Below are positions 55,435-63,547 of a stretch of DNA of 64,000 nucleotides, piece by piece. The stretch comes from Pseudoxanthomonas suwonensis (lineage in GTDB: Bacteria; Pseudomonadota; Gammaproteobacteria; Xanthomonadales; Xanthomonadaceae). Location of the stretch: contig NZ_CP011144.1 in NCBI RefSeq assembly GCF_000972865.1, forward strand, positions 3,779,118 to 3,843,117, written 5' to 3'. Position 1 is the first letter of the stretch. Every line of letters begins with the position of its first letter. The notes beneath the pieces are model-generated. The model was not told the DNA's origin, did not search any database, and saw only the letters and a program-made list of their open reading frames with translations. A program made the translations under genes and the position numbers.

Positions 55435-55527
55435 GCCCCTGTAGCTCAATGGGTAGAGCAGCGGATTTATATCCCGTCAGCGCCAGATAAGCGGCTTGTG
55501 CCGGTTCGAGCCCGGCCAGGGGCACCA
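55435..55527 (+). tRNA. Unusual tRNA-like gene, anticodon TAT (Ile, AUA) as drawn
   Basis: Acceptor GCCCCTG (55435-55441) pairs fully with CAGGGGC (55517-55523), followed by ACCA. The D-arm is GCTC-AATGGGTA-GAGC, the T-arm GCCGG-TTCGAGC-CCGGC, both perfect. The anticodon arm is GCGGA-TTTATAT-CCCGT: a 7-base loop with anticodon TAT, but A31-C39 do not pair and G27-T43 is a wobble pair. The variable region is 22 bases (55478-55499), as in Leu, Ser or Tyr tRNAs, yet these never have a TAT anticodon. The rest resembles Arg tRNAs. It may be a decayed or repurposed tRNA, or one altered by an insertion. Confidence 0.6.
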
Positions 55528-55565
55528 CCTGTTCGCGTGGCCACGCGCTACGCTTGGAGCCAGCC

Positions 55566-55751
55566 ATGAGTAAGATACTGCGATTTCGTTCGTCCCCCGA
55601 CCCCAATGCCTGCACTTGGGAAGAAGCATTGATGAGTGGTATGGAAATCTGTCCGCCTGGCGAGCTTCCGCTGGATGTCGGGCCGGGTGACCTGGAAAGT
55701 GCCTACGACGAACCGGCCGAAGTCCTTTCCCTGGATACCCATAGGAAGTGA
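55566..55751 (+). CDS. Small acidic hypothetical protein
   Basis: A 61-residue protein, MSKILRFRSSPDPNACTWEE at the start, then acidic with ELPLDVGPGDLESAYDEP. No domain is recognised. It begins 39 bases after the tRNA-like gene. A shorter variant of this kind is often found in phage and plasmid regions. Coding is plausible from codon use but the case is weak. Confidence 0.45.
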   Translation: MSKILRFRSSPDPNACTWEEALMSGMEICPPGELPLDVGPGDLESAYDEPAEVLSLDTHRK

Positions 55752-55831
55752 ACGCTTGCGCCTGCTGAAGGGCTGGCGCCCATCCCATATATGGGGGCAT
55801 TTCGCTCGTCGGGAAATGGTAGCGTGCCAGC

Positions 55832-56077
55832 ATGGTCGATTGCATTGCTCGGGACGCTTATCTGGCGCATATCGTCTACGACGAGGTGCGAGGTGGCTGG
55901 TGCTTGACCGAGGAAGGGCGAGATTTGTTGATCGACGCCATGCTCGCCGCATCTCGCGAGCGCGATTGTCTGGACGTGATCGAAGGGCGTCTGCGGCCTG
56001 AAGATTTGCACTTCTTTCCGCCCTCGCTGGTGCGGAAGGCCAAGCCGACCTTCCCGGCCAAGTACCGCAAGAGCTGA
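55832..56077 (+). CDS. Small hypothetical protein
   Basis: An 81-residue protein, MVDCIARDAYLAHIVYDEVR then GGWCLTEEGRDLLIDAML, with a basic C-terminus FPPSLVRKAKPTFPAKYRKS. It has a helical middle and no known motif. It ends two bases before the next gene, so it is probably the first gene of the small operon that follows. The codon pattern supports it being real. Confidence 0.55.
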   Translation: MVDCIARDAYLAHIVYDEVRGGWCLTEEGRDLLIDAMLAASRERDCLDVIEGRLRPEDLHFFPPSLVRKAKPTFPAKYRKS

Positions 56078-56079
56078 GC

Positions 56080-56532
56080 ATGGAAACGAATCCAGGATCC
56101 GCTGTGATGCGCCTGTTCCTCGACGCCGAATGGGCAGATGCCACTGGAACTGAGCTGGTGCGCCTAGCGCTGGTCAGCAAGGATGGCCGTCGCAAGCTCT
56201 ACGTCGAACGGGATCCGCTGCCACCGGCAGGATCAGATTTTGTTGGGCACGTGGTCTATCCGTTGTTGGAGCGGGGCTGGCCAGCCATGCCTGACCTGGA
56301 CTTAGCTGAGCGCGTTCGCGCCTTCTTGGACGCCGCAGGGGTGCCGGAGGTCTTGGCCGACCACCCGAACGATTTCGCGCTGCTTCGCCGCGTGCTGGCC
56401 CAGGCTGCTGCTCCGGTGGAATGGGGGTCGGTTCTGGTCGACCAGTCTGACGTGTGGGGCCACATTGAAACCTATTTCGATCGCCCCCCCGGACCGGCGT
56501 CGATTCCGACACCATGCCGCGGTCGACGCTGA
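56080..56532 (+). pseudogene. Exonuclease-like protein with a frameshift in a C7 tract
   Basis: The first 137 codons encode an RNase-H-fold 3-prime to 5-prime exoribonuclease-like domain (Rv2179c-like, DEDD class): LFLDAEWADATGTELVRLAL holds the first acidic pair, LADHPNDFALLRRVL the second motif. At 56484-56490 is a run of seven C. The other frame after it continues RRFRHHAAVDAEALRWAFSY and ends at 56578, restoring the HHAxVDAEAL motif that is present in the next gene. Removing one C would give a full-length protein whose stop overlaps the next ATG. The gene is either broken, phase-variable or mis-sequenced. As read it ends at 56532 with an unrelated tail. Confidence 0.75.
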
Positions 56533-56577
56533 AGCCTTGCGGTGGGCCTTTTCCTACGTCAACGAAGGCACCGGCTG

Positions 56578-57135
56578 ATGTACTTTTTCCTCGACACCGA
56601 ATGGGCCGACACGCTGGGCAGCGAGCTGGTGAGCATTGCGCTGGTCAGCGAGGACGGGGGGCATCGCTTCTATGCTGAGCGCGACCCGTTGCCGGCGACG
56701 CCAACGGATTTCGCGCAGCACGTGGTCTATCCGCTGCTGGAGCGTGGGCGGGCGGCCATGACGGACCAGGCCATGACCACGGGCCTACGGACGTTTCTGG
56801 GGGCAGATCCAGAGCCAGTCGTGTTGGCCGACTACCCCAACGACTTTTCACTGCTGCGCTATGTACTGGAGGGCTTCGAGCTGCCGGACGAGCAGGCGGC
56901 GGCCTGTGGCCCGATCCCGCAGCCAGTGATGTCGCGAATGCTCAAGGAAGGTGCCATGGGCATGCTGGTTGAGGACTATTTCGCAGCACACCCGGAGGCC
57001 GCCGCGCGCCGGCACCATGCCCTGGTCGACGCCGAGGCCCTGCGGCAGGCTTGGTTGGCCGTCACCGGCCACATCCCGCCACCGGCGTGGGCGCGCACAT
57101 TGACCCTCCAGAAGATGCAGCCGGGTCAACGATGA
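56578..57135 (+). CDS. Rv2179c-like 3'-5' exoribonuclease
   Basis: A 185-residue protein of the RNase-H-fold, DEDDh-type 3-prime to 5-prime exoribonuclease family (Rv2179c-like). MYFFLDTEWADTLGSELVSI carries the DxE pair, VVLADYPNDFSLLRYVL the second Asp, and RRHHALVDAEALRQAWLA the His and Asp of the last motif, so the active site is complete. It is a paralogue of the frameshifted gene just upstream, with conserved HVVYPLLERG in both. Its start overlaps the ancestral stop of that gene (TGATG), and its end overlaps the HAD gene (ATGA), so an operon is clear. The RNA substrate is unknown. Confidence 0.82.
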   Translation: MYFFLDTEWADTLGSELVSIALVSEDGGHRFYAERDPLPATPTDFAQHVVYPLLERGRAAMTDQAMTTGLRTFLGADPEPVVLADYPNDFSLLRYVLEGFELPDEQAAACGPIPQPVMSRMLKEGAMGMLVEDYFAAHPEAAARRHHALVDAEALRQAWLAVTGHIPPPAWARTLTLQKMQPGQR

Positions 57136-57890
57136 TCGTCTTCCTCGACTTCGACGGCGTGCTCCACCCGTCATGGGAGCTGGACGAGTCAGGCCGGCAC
57201 CGAGCCTATGCCGGTCCATTCTTCGTGCACGCGCCGGCCTTGGCCGAGCTGTTGCGCCCGTACCTGGCCGGCATCGAGGTTGTGATCTCTTCAACCTGGG
57301 GCCGCAAACGAAACCTGGACACGCTGCGCGGCCTGTTACCGCCTGAGCTGGCTGCACGGGTGACCGATGCGGTCCACCATCGGCTGCCGCCGTTGGAAGA
57401 CATCCATCGGGGCCACGACCTGGCGTCGCGCTGGGCTGAGATCGCTTTCTATCGGGAACACGTGCGGCCGGACATCCGCGACCGCTGGCTGGCGATCGAT
57501 GACGACGATCTGGGCTGGCCGGATGGTGAGCGCCATCATCTGGCGCATTGCGTCCGCGACTTGGGCAGTGCCGAAGCTAGGGCGGCGGTCACCCGAGGCA
57601 TGATCGGCTGGTTCACTCCGGGCAAGTTCGCGCCGCCGCCCGTGATGATCGGGGTTCAAGCCGATCGACTGGAGCGGTTCATCGCGCACGATCCGCTGGG
57701 GCGACCGGGTAGGTGCACGTACGAGGCTCGCTCAGCCGATCAGCTGATTGCCCACCTGCGCCGTGACGGTGTTGATCCGGCTCGCGTGGAAATTGTCTCT
57801 GAGGGGCCGCATGCCCCATCGACCTTGGAAGCCAATGTGGTCCTCGTTGAGTTGGCCGCCTGGAAGCAACTGTCCGAACTGGCGAACTGA
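57132..57890 (+). CDS. HAD-fold protein, HAD_SAK-like, with C-terminal domain
   Basis: A 252-residue protein. Residues 1-165 form a HAD phosphatase domain: the nucleophile motif FLDFDGVLHP (Asp 6 and 8), SSTWGRK for motif II and WLAIDDDDLGWPD for motif IV. This pattern matches the HAD_SAK (Swiss-army-knife) group that bioinformatic studies linked to RNA-repair contexts. Residues about 175-252 are a separate small domain with LIAHLRRDGVDPARVEIV. The ATG overlaps the stop of the exonuclease gene. A role in RNA end processing with the preceding exonuclease is an inference from fold and context. Confidence 0.75.
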   Translation: MIVFLDFDGVLHPSWELDESGRHRAYAGPFFVHAPALAELLRPYLAGIEVVISSTWGRKRNLDTLRGLLPPELAARVTDAVHHRLPPLEDIHRGHDLASRWAEIAFYREHVRPDIRDRWLAIDDDDLGWPDGERHHLAHCVRDLGSAEARAAVTRGMIGWFTPGKFAPPPVMIGVQADRLERFIAHDPLGRPGRCTYEARSADQLIAHLRRDGVDPARVEIVSEGPHAPSTLEANVVLVELAAWKQLSELAN

Positions 57891-58472
57891 ACGATCGATT
57901 CCTGACGCCACCGACGCCGAACAAATAGCCCTCAAGCGTCGGGGGGGGGGGGCTGATCGATCTGATTGAAACCCGTTGTTCAAGATGTCTTCCACAGACG
58001 GTTCGAGGTCCGCTTACAACCAGTGACAGGTGTTCTAGTGCGACGTAGCCAAAAGCCAAGGAGTGGAGCTACGCGATTAGGGGCCGTTATCGTAGGTAGG
58101 AAAGGATAGCTTTGGCCATTGTCTTCTTGACCGTACCGCCAACGAGGGTATCCGCATTAGCTCCAGTGGTCGAAGATTGTCTCGACAGCAAAGATTGATC
58201 GGTCTTCGGCCGTGATCAGTTCACCGTGGTCGATTATGCTGTCGAGCATAAGAATGGCCAGATCAGCAGGAAACTTTACTACCTGCGGGCCGGGCACCCT
58301 TCCTTGCCGGGTGGGCTGTGGCCGCGATTGCAGAGTCCAGTGATGCCCGATGCGTATCTGTGGCCTGCCAGAACCGAGGTGTCTGTCACAAAAATTTGGC
58401 TCGCCTACGGCTAGCGTGGAAGGCGGGTAAGCACATGCGATGCTTGACCAGGGGACGGGGTAAAGCGGGTAC
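57891..58472. other. Gap with poly-G tract and gene remnants
   Basis: About 580 bases between the HAD gene and xpsE with no intact gene. A run of twelve G lies at 57941-57952. On the minus strand a remnant reads FPADLAILMLDSIIDHGELI then EDRSIFAVETIFDHWS (stop at 58157), and a nearby frame ends VGGTVKKTMAKAILSYLR. Both look like C-terminal ends of lost genes. A 62-codon plus-strand frame at 58226-58414 overlaps these and is doubtful. A 7-base-stem hairpin TTATGCT-GTCG-AGCATAA is at 58234-58251. Confidence 0.45.
57941..57952 (+). repeat. Homopolymer of twelve G
   Basis: GGGGGGGGGGGG at 57941-57952, 51 bases after the HAD gene stop. Runs of this length are prone to slippage and to sequencing error. 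Confidence 0.8.
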
Positions 58473-60236
58473 ATGAAAGAGCCAGAAGCCAGCTCGATTA
58501 CTCGAGCGGGTTCGATGTTGACCGGAAGTGCCATAAGCGCTGAGACATCAATCATTGATGCCTTGGTCGCATCCGGCCGGCTGAAAACAGTCGATCTGCA
58601 GCGGATCGAGGGCCTGGAGCGCGAAGCAGACGTCGGGCAACTCGAATTGATCGGCCGGCTCGGGCTGCTTTCTGAGCAAGACAAGGCGGAAGCGTGCGCC
58701 GATGTGCTGGGACTCCCCCTGGTCCGTGGCGCTGAGCTCGGTTCTATCGAGCCCGGCGACGAACTCAATCCCGAGAACCTAGGAATCTCGCTAAGATTCC
58801 TGCGCCAGTTCCGTATATGCCCCATCGCGATAGGCGACGGATTCATCGAAACGGTACTGGCCAATCCATACGATCCGTATCCCTCGGACGCGATCGGTCT
58901 TGCGACCGGCTGCAAGGTCGTCCCTAAGGTGGGGGTGGGAACCGAGATCGACGCGCTGATCGAGCGCCTGTACGGCCAGGGCCGCAGCACCATGGGCGTG
59001 ATCGTGGAGACCGCAGACGGCGACAACGGCAGCCATGCCGATGACGTCGAGCACCTTCGCGACCTGGCCTCCGAGGCGCCGGTCATCCGCCTCGTGAACC
59101 TGATCATCCAGCGCGCAGTGGAACTGCGCGCCTCGGACATCCACATCGAGCCCTTCGAGAACCGGCTGAAGGTGCGCTACCGCATCGACGGCGTGCTGTC
59201 CGAGGGCGAGAGCCCGCCGGCCCAACTTACTGCCGCGGTACTCAGCCGGATCAAACTAATGGCGAAGCTCAATATCGCCGAACGCCGGCTGCCGCAGGAC
59301 GGGCGGATCATGCTGCGGGTGCAGGGCAAGGAGCTCGACCTGCGCGTGAGCACGATGCCGACCGCGCATGGCGAGAGCGCGGTGATGCGCCTGCTCGACC
59401 GCGAGACGGTGGTATTCGATTTCCAGCGGCTGGGGTTCACGGATGCGCTGCTGTCCGGTTTCCACCGGGTCCTGGCGCAGCCGCACGGCATCCTGCTGGT
59501 GACCGGCCCCACCGGTTCGGGCAAGACCACCACGCTCTACGCCGCGCTGTCGCGACTCAACACGCCGGGCGTCAAGATCATCACGGTCGAGGATCCGGTC
59601 GAGTACCAGATCGAGGGCATCAACCAGATCCAGGTCAAGCCGATGATCGGCCTGGACTTCGCCAGCGCTTTGCGCGGCATCGTCCGTCAGGACCCCGACA
59701 TCATCATGATCGGCGAGATGCGCGACCTGGAAACCGCGCGCATCGCGATCCAGTCGGCGCTGACCGGCCACCTGGTGCTGAGCACGCTGCACACCAACAG
59801 CGCCGCCGGCGGAGTGGCGCGGCTGCTGGATATGGGCGTGGAGGACTACCTGCTGACCTCCACCGTCAACGCCATCCTCGCTCAGCGCCTGGTCCGGCGC
59901 CTGGAGCCGACCCACGCCGAGTCCTATCCGGCTTCGCCGGAGGAGATCCAGCGCTTCGGCCTGCGCCGTTTCCAGCCGCAGGGCGAGATACGGCTGTACC
60001 GGCCGCGGCCGTCGGCGCTGACCCCCACCGGCTACCTGGGACGGACCACGATCATGGAACTGCTGGTCATGGACGACGCCCTGCGCGCCGCGACCCTGCG
60101 CCGCGCCGGCGCCGACGAGATCGAGCGGATCGCCCGCGAGGGCGGCATGCGGACCATGTACGAGGACGGCCTGGCCAAGGCGCTGCGCGGCGAAACGACC
60201 CTCGAGGAAGTGCTGCGCGTGACAGAGGAAGGCTAG
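58473..60236 (+). CDS. xpsE: XpsE/GspE, type II secretion ATPase
   Basis: The hexameric ATPase that powers type II secretion; 587 residues. The N1/N2 domains (about 20-190) contact XpsL. Walker A GPTGSGKTTTLYAAL lies near residue 345, the Asp box RASDIHIEPFENRLKVRYRIDG, the His box and Walker B DPDIIMIGEMRD follow. The C-terminal metal domain present in most GspE proteins is changed: no CxxC pairs exist between residues 475 and 530, where the text is LEPTHAESYPASPEEIQRFG. Xanthomonas XpsE is known to lack the tetracysteine motif, which supports the family placement. The first 150 codons use more AT-rich codons than the rest, which may reflect the island boundary. Confidence 0.93.
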   Translation: MKEPEASSITRAGSMLTGSAISAETSIIDALVASGRLKTVDLQRIEGLEREADVGQLELIGRLGLLSEQDKAEACADVLGLPLVRGAELGSIEPGDELNPENLGISLRFLRQFRICPIAIGDGFIETVLANPYDPYPSDAIGLATGCKVVPKVGVGTEIDALIERLYGQGRSTMGVIVETADGDNGSHADDVEHLRDLASEAPVIRLVNLIIQRAVELRASDIHIEPFENRLKVRYRIDGVLSEGESPPAQLTAAVLSRIKLMAKLNIAERRLPQDGRIMLRVQGKELDLRVSTMPTAHGESAVMRLLDRETVVFDFQRLGFTDALLSGFHRVLAQPHGILLVTGPTGSGKTTTLYAALSRLNTPGVKIITVEDPVEYQIEGINQIQVKPMIGLDFASALRGIVRQDPDIIMIGEMRDLETARIAIQSALTGHLVLSTLHTNSAAGGVARLLDMGVEDYLLTSTVNAILAQRLVRRLEPTHAESYPASPEEIQRFGLRRFQPQGEIRLYRPRPSALTPTGYLGRTTIMELLVMDDALRAATLRRAGADEIERIAREGGMRTMYEDGLAKALRGETTLEEVLRVTEEG

Positions 60237-60240
60237 GCGC

Positions 60241-61458
60241 ATGGCCTTCTTCGACTACAAGGCCATCGATTCGCGCGGCGGGATGCTGGAAGGGCGGATG
60301 GAGGCGGCCAGCGATGCCGAGGTGGTTGCCCGCCTGCAGGAGCAGGGTCACCTGCCGGTGGAGACCAGGCCCGCGGGCTCGTCCGGCGGCGGCTCCCTGT
60401 TGCGCGCCATCGGGCGTCGCAGGCCGCTGGCGGGCGACGCGCTGCCGCAGTTCACCCAGCAGCTGGCAACCCTGCTGGGCGCGGGGCAGCCGCTGGACCG
60501 GGCGCTGTCGATCCTGCTGGAAGTACCGGACGACGATAGGGCGCGGCGGCTGGTCGCCGAGGTGCGCGACGCGGTGCGCGGCGGCGCGTCGCTCTCGTCG
60601 GCGCTGGAACGGCAGCACGGCACATTCTCCCGCCTGTACCTGAACATGGTCCGCGCCGGCGAAGCCGGCGGAAACCTGCACGAGAGCCTGCAACGCCTGG
60701 CGGATTACCTGGAGCGCAGCCAGGCGCTGAAGACGCGCGTGGTCAACGCGCTGATCTACCCGGCGATCCTGCTGGTGGTGGTGGGGTTGGCGCTGTTGTT
60801 CCTGCTCGGCTACGTCGTGCCGCAGTTCGCGCTGATGTACGAGAGCCTGGAGGTGCCGCTGCCGTGGTTCACCCGCCTGGTGCTGTGGCTGGGGCTGGCC
60901 GTGCGCTCGGGCTGGCCGGCGTTGCCCGTGGCGCTGGCCGTGGCGGCGTGGTGGCTCGACCGCCAACGACGCGATCCCCAGGCACGCCTGCGCCTGGACG
61001 CCTGGATGCTGCGCCGCCGGTCGCTGGGTCCGTTGCTGCTCCGGCTGGAGACCGCGCGCCTGGCGCGCACCGCAGGCACGCTGCTGAAGAACGGAGTGCC
61101 GCTGCTGGGTGCGCTGGGCATCGCCCGCAACGTGCTCGGCAACCGGGCGCTGGCCGCGGACGTGGACGTGGCCACCGACCGCGTGCGCGATGGCCTTGGC
61201 CTGTCCGCGGCGCTGGCCGAGGGCGGGCGCTTTCCGCGGCTGGCGTTGCAGATGATCCAAGTGGGCGAGGAATCGGGTGCGCTCGACGGGATGCTGCTCA
61301 AGGCCGCCGACGTCTTCGAGCAGGAAACGCAGCGCACCATCGACCGCCTGCTCGCGGCGCTGGTGCCTGCGGTGACGCTAGTACTGGCATCCGTGGTGGG
61401 CCTGGTGATCGTCGCGGTATTGGTGCCCCTGTACGACCTGACCGGCGCCTTGGGATGA
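60241..61458 (+). CDS. xpsF: XpsF/GspF, inner-membrane platform protein
   Basis: The polytopic core of the type II secretion platform; 405 residues. Two GspF domains (about 70-195 and 275-395) flank three membrane segments near 170-192, 220-240 and 375-398. LPQFTQQLATLLGAGQPLDR, FSRLYLNMVRAGEAGGNLHE, and the repeat FPRLALQMIQVGEESGALDG are the conserved parts. It starts four bases after the xpsE stop and its own stop overlaps possible xpsG starts. The order E-F-G is that of xps clusters. Confidence 0.95.
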   Translation: MAFFDYKAIDSRGGMLEGRMEAASDAEVVARLQEQGHLPVETRPAGSSGGGSLLRAIGRRRPLAGDALPQFTQQLATLLGAGQPLDRALSILLEVPDDDRARRLVAEVRDAVRGGASLSSALERQHGTFSRLYLNMVRAGEAGGNLHESLQRLADYLERSQALKTRVVNALIYPAILLVVVGLALLFLLGYVVPQFALMYESLEVPLPWFTRLVLWLGLAVRSGWPALPVALAVAAWWLDRQRRDPQARLRLDAWMLRRRSLGPLLLRLETARLARTAGTLLKNGVPLLGALGIARNVLGNRALAADVDVATDRVRDGLGLSAALAEGGRFPRLALQMIQVGEESGALDGMLLKAADVFEQETQRTIDRLLAALVPAVTLVLASVVGLVIVAVLVPLYDLTGALG

Positions 61459-61502
61459 GGGCAATGCGTAACCGGAGAATGCAATCCATGGAGAACACCG
61501 CA

Positions 61503-61937
61503 ATGCGAACCGTCACCCGGCCGCATCCCGTACGCAGCGGTTTCCGGCAGGCAGGCATGAGCCTGCTGGAGATGATCATCGTGCTGGTGCTGATTGGCGG
61601 GGTGCTGACCCTGGTCGGCAGCCGGGTGCTCGGCGGCGCGGACCGCGGCAAGGCCAACCTGGCCCGGTCGCAGATCCAGACGCTGGCGGGGAAGGTGGAG
61701 AACTACCAGCTGGACACCGGGCGGTTGCCGGGGAAGCTGGAGGACTTGGTGACTGCGCCCGGCATCGCCGGCGGCTGGCTGGGTCCCTATGCCAAGGCGG
61801 CCGAACTGAACGACCCTTGGGGACATCCGATCCAGTATCGGGTGCCGGGCGAGTCCCAGTCCTTCGACCTGGTCAGCCTGGGCAAGGACGGCAAGCCTGG
61901 CGGTGACAGCTACGACGCCGACGTGCGCTACGAATGA
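61503..61937 (+). CDS. xpsG: XpsG/GspG, major pseudopilin
   Basis: The main subunit of the secretion pseudopilus; 144 residues from ATG 61503, which has GGAG nine bases upstream. ATGs at 61455, 61464, 61479 and 61488 are in frame and would lengthen the leader. The prepilin site is RQAG-MSLLEMIIVLVLIGGV, with Met in place of Phe at +1 and Glu at +5. GGADRGKANLARSQIQTLAG, LDTGRLPGKLEDLV, NDPWGHPIQYRVPGE and SLGKDGKPGGDSYDADVRYE are typical, the last containing the Ca-binding loop. XpsO/PilD peptidase elsewhere would cleave it. Confidence 0.95.
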   Translation: MRTVTRPHPVRSGFRQAGMSLLEMIIVLVLIGGVLTLVGSRVLGGADRGKANLARSQIQTLAGKVENYQLDTGRLPGKLEDLVTAPGIAGGWLGPYAKAAELNDPWGHPIQYRVPGESQSFDLVSLGKDGKPGGDSYDADVRYE

Positions 61938-61974
61938 GCGGAGCGGTGCTGCCGGTGCGAGAAGGGACGCCTGC

Positions 61975-62451
61975 ATGAGCACGCGGGCCCGCCGGGGGCG
62001 GGCGGACGGCATGTCCCTGATCGAACTGCTGCTGGTGATGGCGCTGGTCGCGCTGGCCGGCACGCTTGCCGTAGCCGTGTACAGCGGCGGCTTGGAAGGC
62101 GTGCGGATGCGCAGCAGCGCCAAGGAGATCGCCGCGCAACTGCGTTACACCCGGGCGCAGGCGATCGCCAGCGGACAGGTGCAGCGGTTCGAAATCGATC
62201 CGCTGCAGCGGCGCTGGCAAGCGGCCGGAGGGCGCCAGGGCAGGCTTCCGGAATCCCTTGAAGTCGACTTCATCGGCGCCCGCGAAGTGCAGCCACGTCC
62301 TGGCACTGGCGCCATCGTGTTCTTCGAGGACGGCGGTTCCACCGGCGGACGCGTGCGCTTGGAGTCGGGAGGCGCCATTTGGCAGGTCGACGTGGCATGG
62401 CTCACCGGCGAGGTGACGCTTAGCCGCCCGTCGGTGGAGGGCGCGCGATGA
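61975..62451 (+). CDS. xpsH: XpsH/GspH, minor pseudopilin
   Basis: A minor pseudopilin of 158 residues. The leader ends at RADG-MSLIELLLVMALVALAG, a class III cleavage site with Met at +1 and Glu at +5. The rest has the GspH beta-domain pattern with KEIAAQLRYTRAQAIASGQV and a C-terminal WLTGEVTLSRPS. A GAAGGGAC ribosome site precedes the ATG at 61975. Its stop overlaps the xpsI start (ATGA). In other systems H, I, J and K form the tip of the pseudopilus. Confidence 0.9.
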   Translation: MSTRARRGRADGMSLIELLLVMALVALAGTLAVAVYSGGLEGVRMRSSAKEIAAQLRYTRAQAIASGQVQRFEIDPLQRRWQAAGGRQGRLPESLEVDFIGAREVQPRPGTGAIVFFEDGGSTGGRVRLESGGAIWQVDVAWLTGEVTLSRPSVEGAR

Positions 62452-62891
62452 CGCGGGGCCTTCGCCGTGCGTGCCGAGCCGGTGCTGGGTGTTGCGCCGG
62501 CTTCACCCTGCTGGAGGTGATTGTCGCTTTCGCCCTGCTGGCGCTGGCGCTGACGTTGCTGTTGGGGACGCTGTCGGGTGCCGCGCGGCAGGTGCGTCAC
62601 TCGGAGGCAATCAGCCGCGCCAGCCTACATGCGCAATCGCTGCTGGCCCAGGCCGGCGTTGGCGAGGCGCTGGAACCGGGGCGAAGGGAAGGCACGTTCG
62701 ATAAGGGGGTCTATCGCTGGACGTTGGAGATCGCGCCCTACGCCGATTCTGCACCCGTCCTCACGATGCCGGTACGGCTTTCTTCGCCGCAGTTGCGGCA
62801 GCTGACCCTGGAGGTTCGTTGGGGGGATGAGCCGGGCCAGGCGATGCGCTGGCAGACGTTGCGGCTGGTTCCCGCAGAGGGAATTCGTTGA
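62448..62891 (+). CDS. xpsI: XpsI/GspI, minor pseudopilin
   Basis: A minor pseudopilin of 147 residues with prepilin site GCCAG-FTLLEVIVAFALLALALT; Phe at +1 and Glu at +5 are canonical. The globular part has ISRASLHAQSLLAQAG and the C-terminal TLEVRWGDEPGQAMRWQTLRL typical of GspI. Start and stop overlap xpsH and xpsJ by four and one bases respectively, so the operon is tightly coupled. Confidence 0.92.
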   Translation: MTRGLRRACRAGAGCCAGFTLLEVIVAFALLALALTLLLGTLSGAARQVRHSEAISRASLHAQSLLAQAGVGEALEPGRREGTFDKGVYRWTLEIAPYADSAPVLTMPVRLSSPQLRQLTLEVRWGDEPGQAMRWQTLRLVPAEGIR

Positions 62892-63547
62892 TGGTGGCGT
62901 TGCCCATCGCTGCCCGCTCGGGTGCCGCACGGATGCGCGGCTTCACCATGATCGAGGTGCTGCTGGCGATGGTGCTGCTGGCGGCCGGACTGGCGCTGGC
63001 CTTTGCGGTGATCCGGTCCGCGCAGGCTGTCGGCGCGCGCGGCGAAGCTATCGCCGCGCGCAGCGAGCGCATGCGCGCGGTCGAGGGTTTCCTGCGCTGG
63101 CGTCTGGCGGGGGCCTTGCCGATCACGTTCGACACCGAGGGTGGTGCACGCCACCTGCGTTTCGTCGGGGAACCGGAGCGCATGCGGTTCGTCGCCGATC
63201 TGCCGCCCTACCTGGGCCATGGCGGCCCATATCTCCACGAACTGCAGACGGACGGTAGGGGCAGCCAGCGACGGCTGCTGCTGGACCTGTCCATGGTCCA
63301 GGCGGGCAGGGTGGTCGCCGGGACGACAGTGCGACCGCCAGAGGTGCTGGCCGACCGGTTGCAGGCGGTGCGCTTCCGCTATCGCGGACTGGATCCGCAA
63401 GGTGGGCTTGGCGACTGGCAGGCGCAGTGGCCGTGGCCGGAACGGATGCCGCTGCAGGTCGAGGTCGTGATCGAGCCGGACGATGGGGAGGCTTGGCCGC
63501 CGATGGTCGTGTCGCTGCCGCACGGCAGTGCCGGAGCCGCACCATGA
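62891..63547 (+). CDS. xpsJ: XpsJ/GspJ, minor pseudopilin
   Basis: A minor pseudopilin of 218 residues. The cleavage site is [22 protein letters not shown], with Phe at +1 and Glu at +5. The globular domain contains [40 protein letters not shown] and a C-terminal [22 protein letters not shown] 62891 shares a base with the xpsI stop; a TTG one codon earlier is in frame but unlikely. The end overlaps xpsK by four bases (ATGA). Confidence 0.9.
   Translation: MVALPIAARSGAARMRGFTMIEVLLAMVLLAAGLALAFAVIRSAQAVGARGEAIAARSERMRAVEGFLRWRLAGALPITFDTEGGARHLRFVGEPERMRFVADLPPYLGHGGPYLHELQTDGRGSQRRLLLDLSMVQAGRVVAGTTVRPPEVLADRLQAVRFRYRGLDPQGGLGDWQAQWPWPERMPLQVEVVIEPDDGEAWPPMVVSLPHGSAGAAP

Noticed and set aside
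58226..58414. Plus-strand frame of 62 codons before xpsE
   Set aside because: It overlaps minus-strand frames that look more protein-like, has no good ribosome site and no family.
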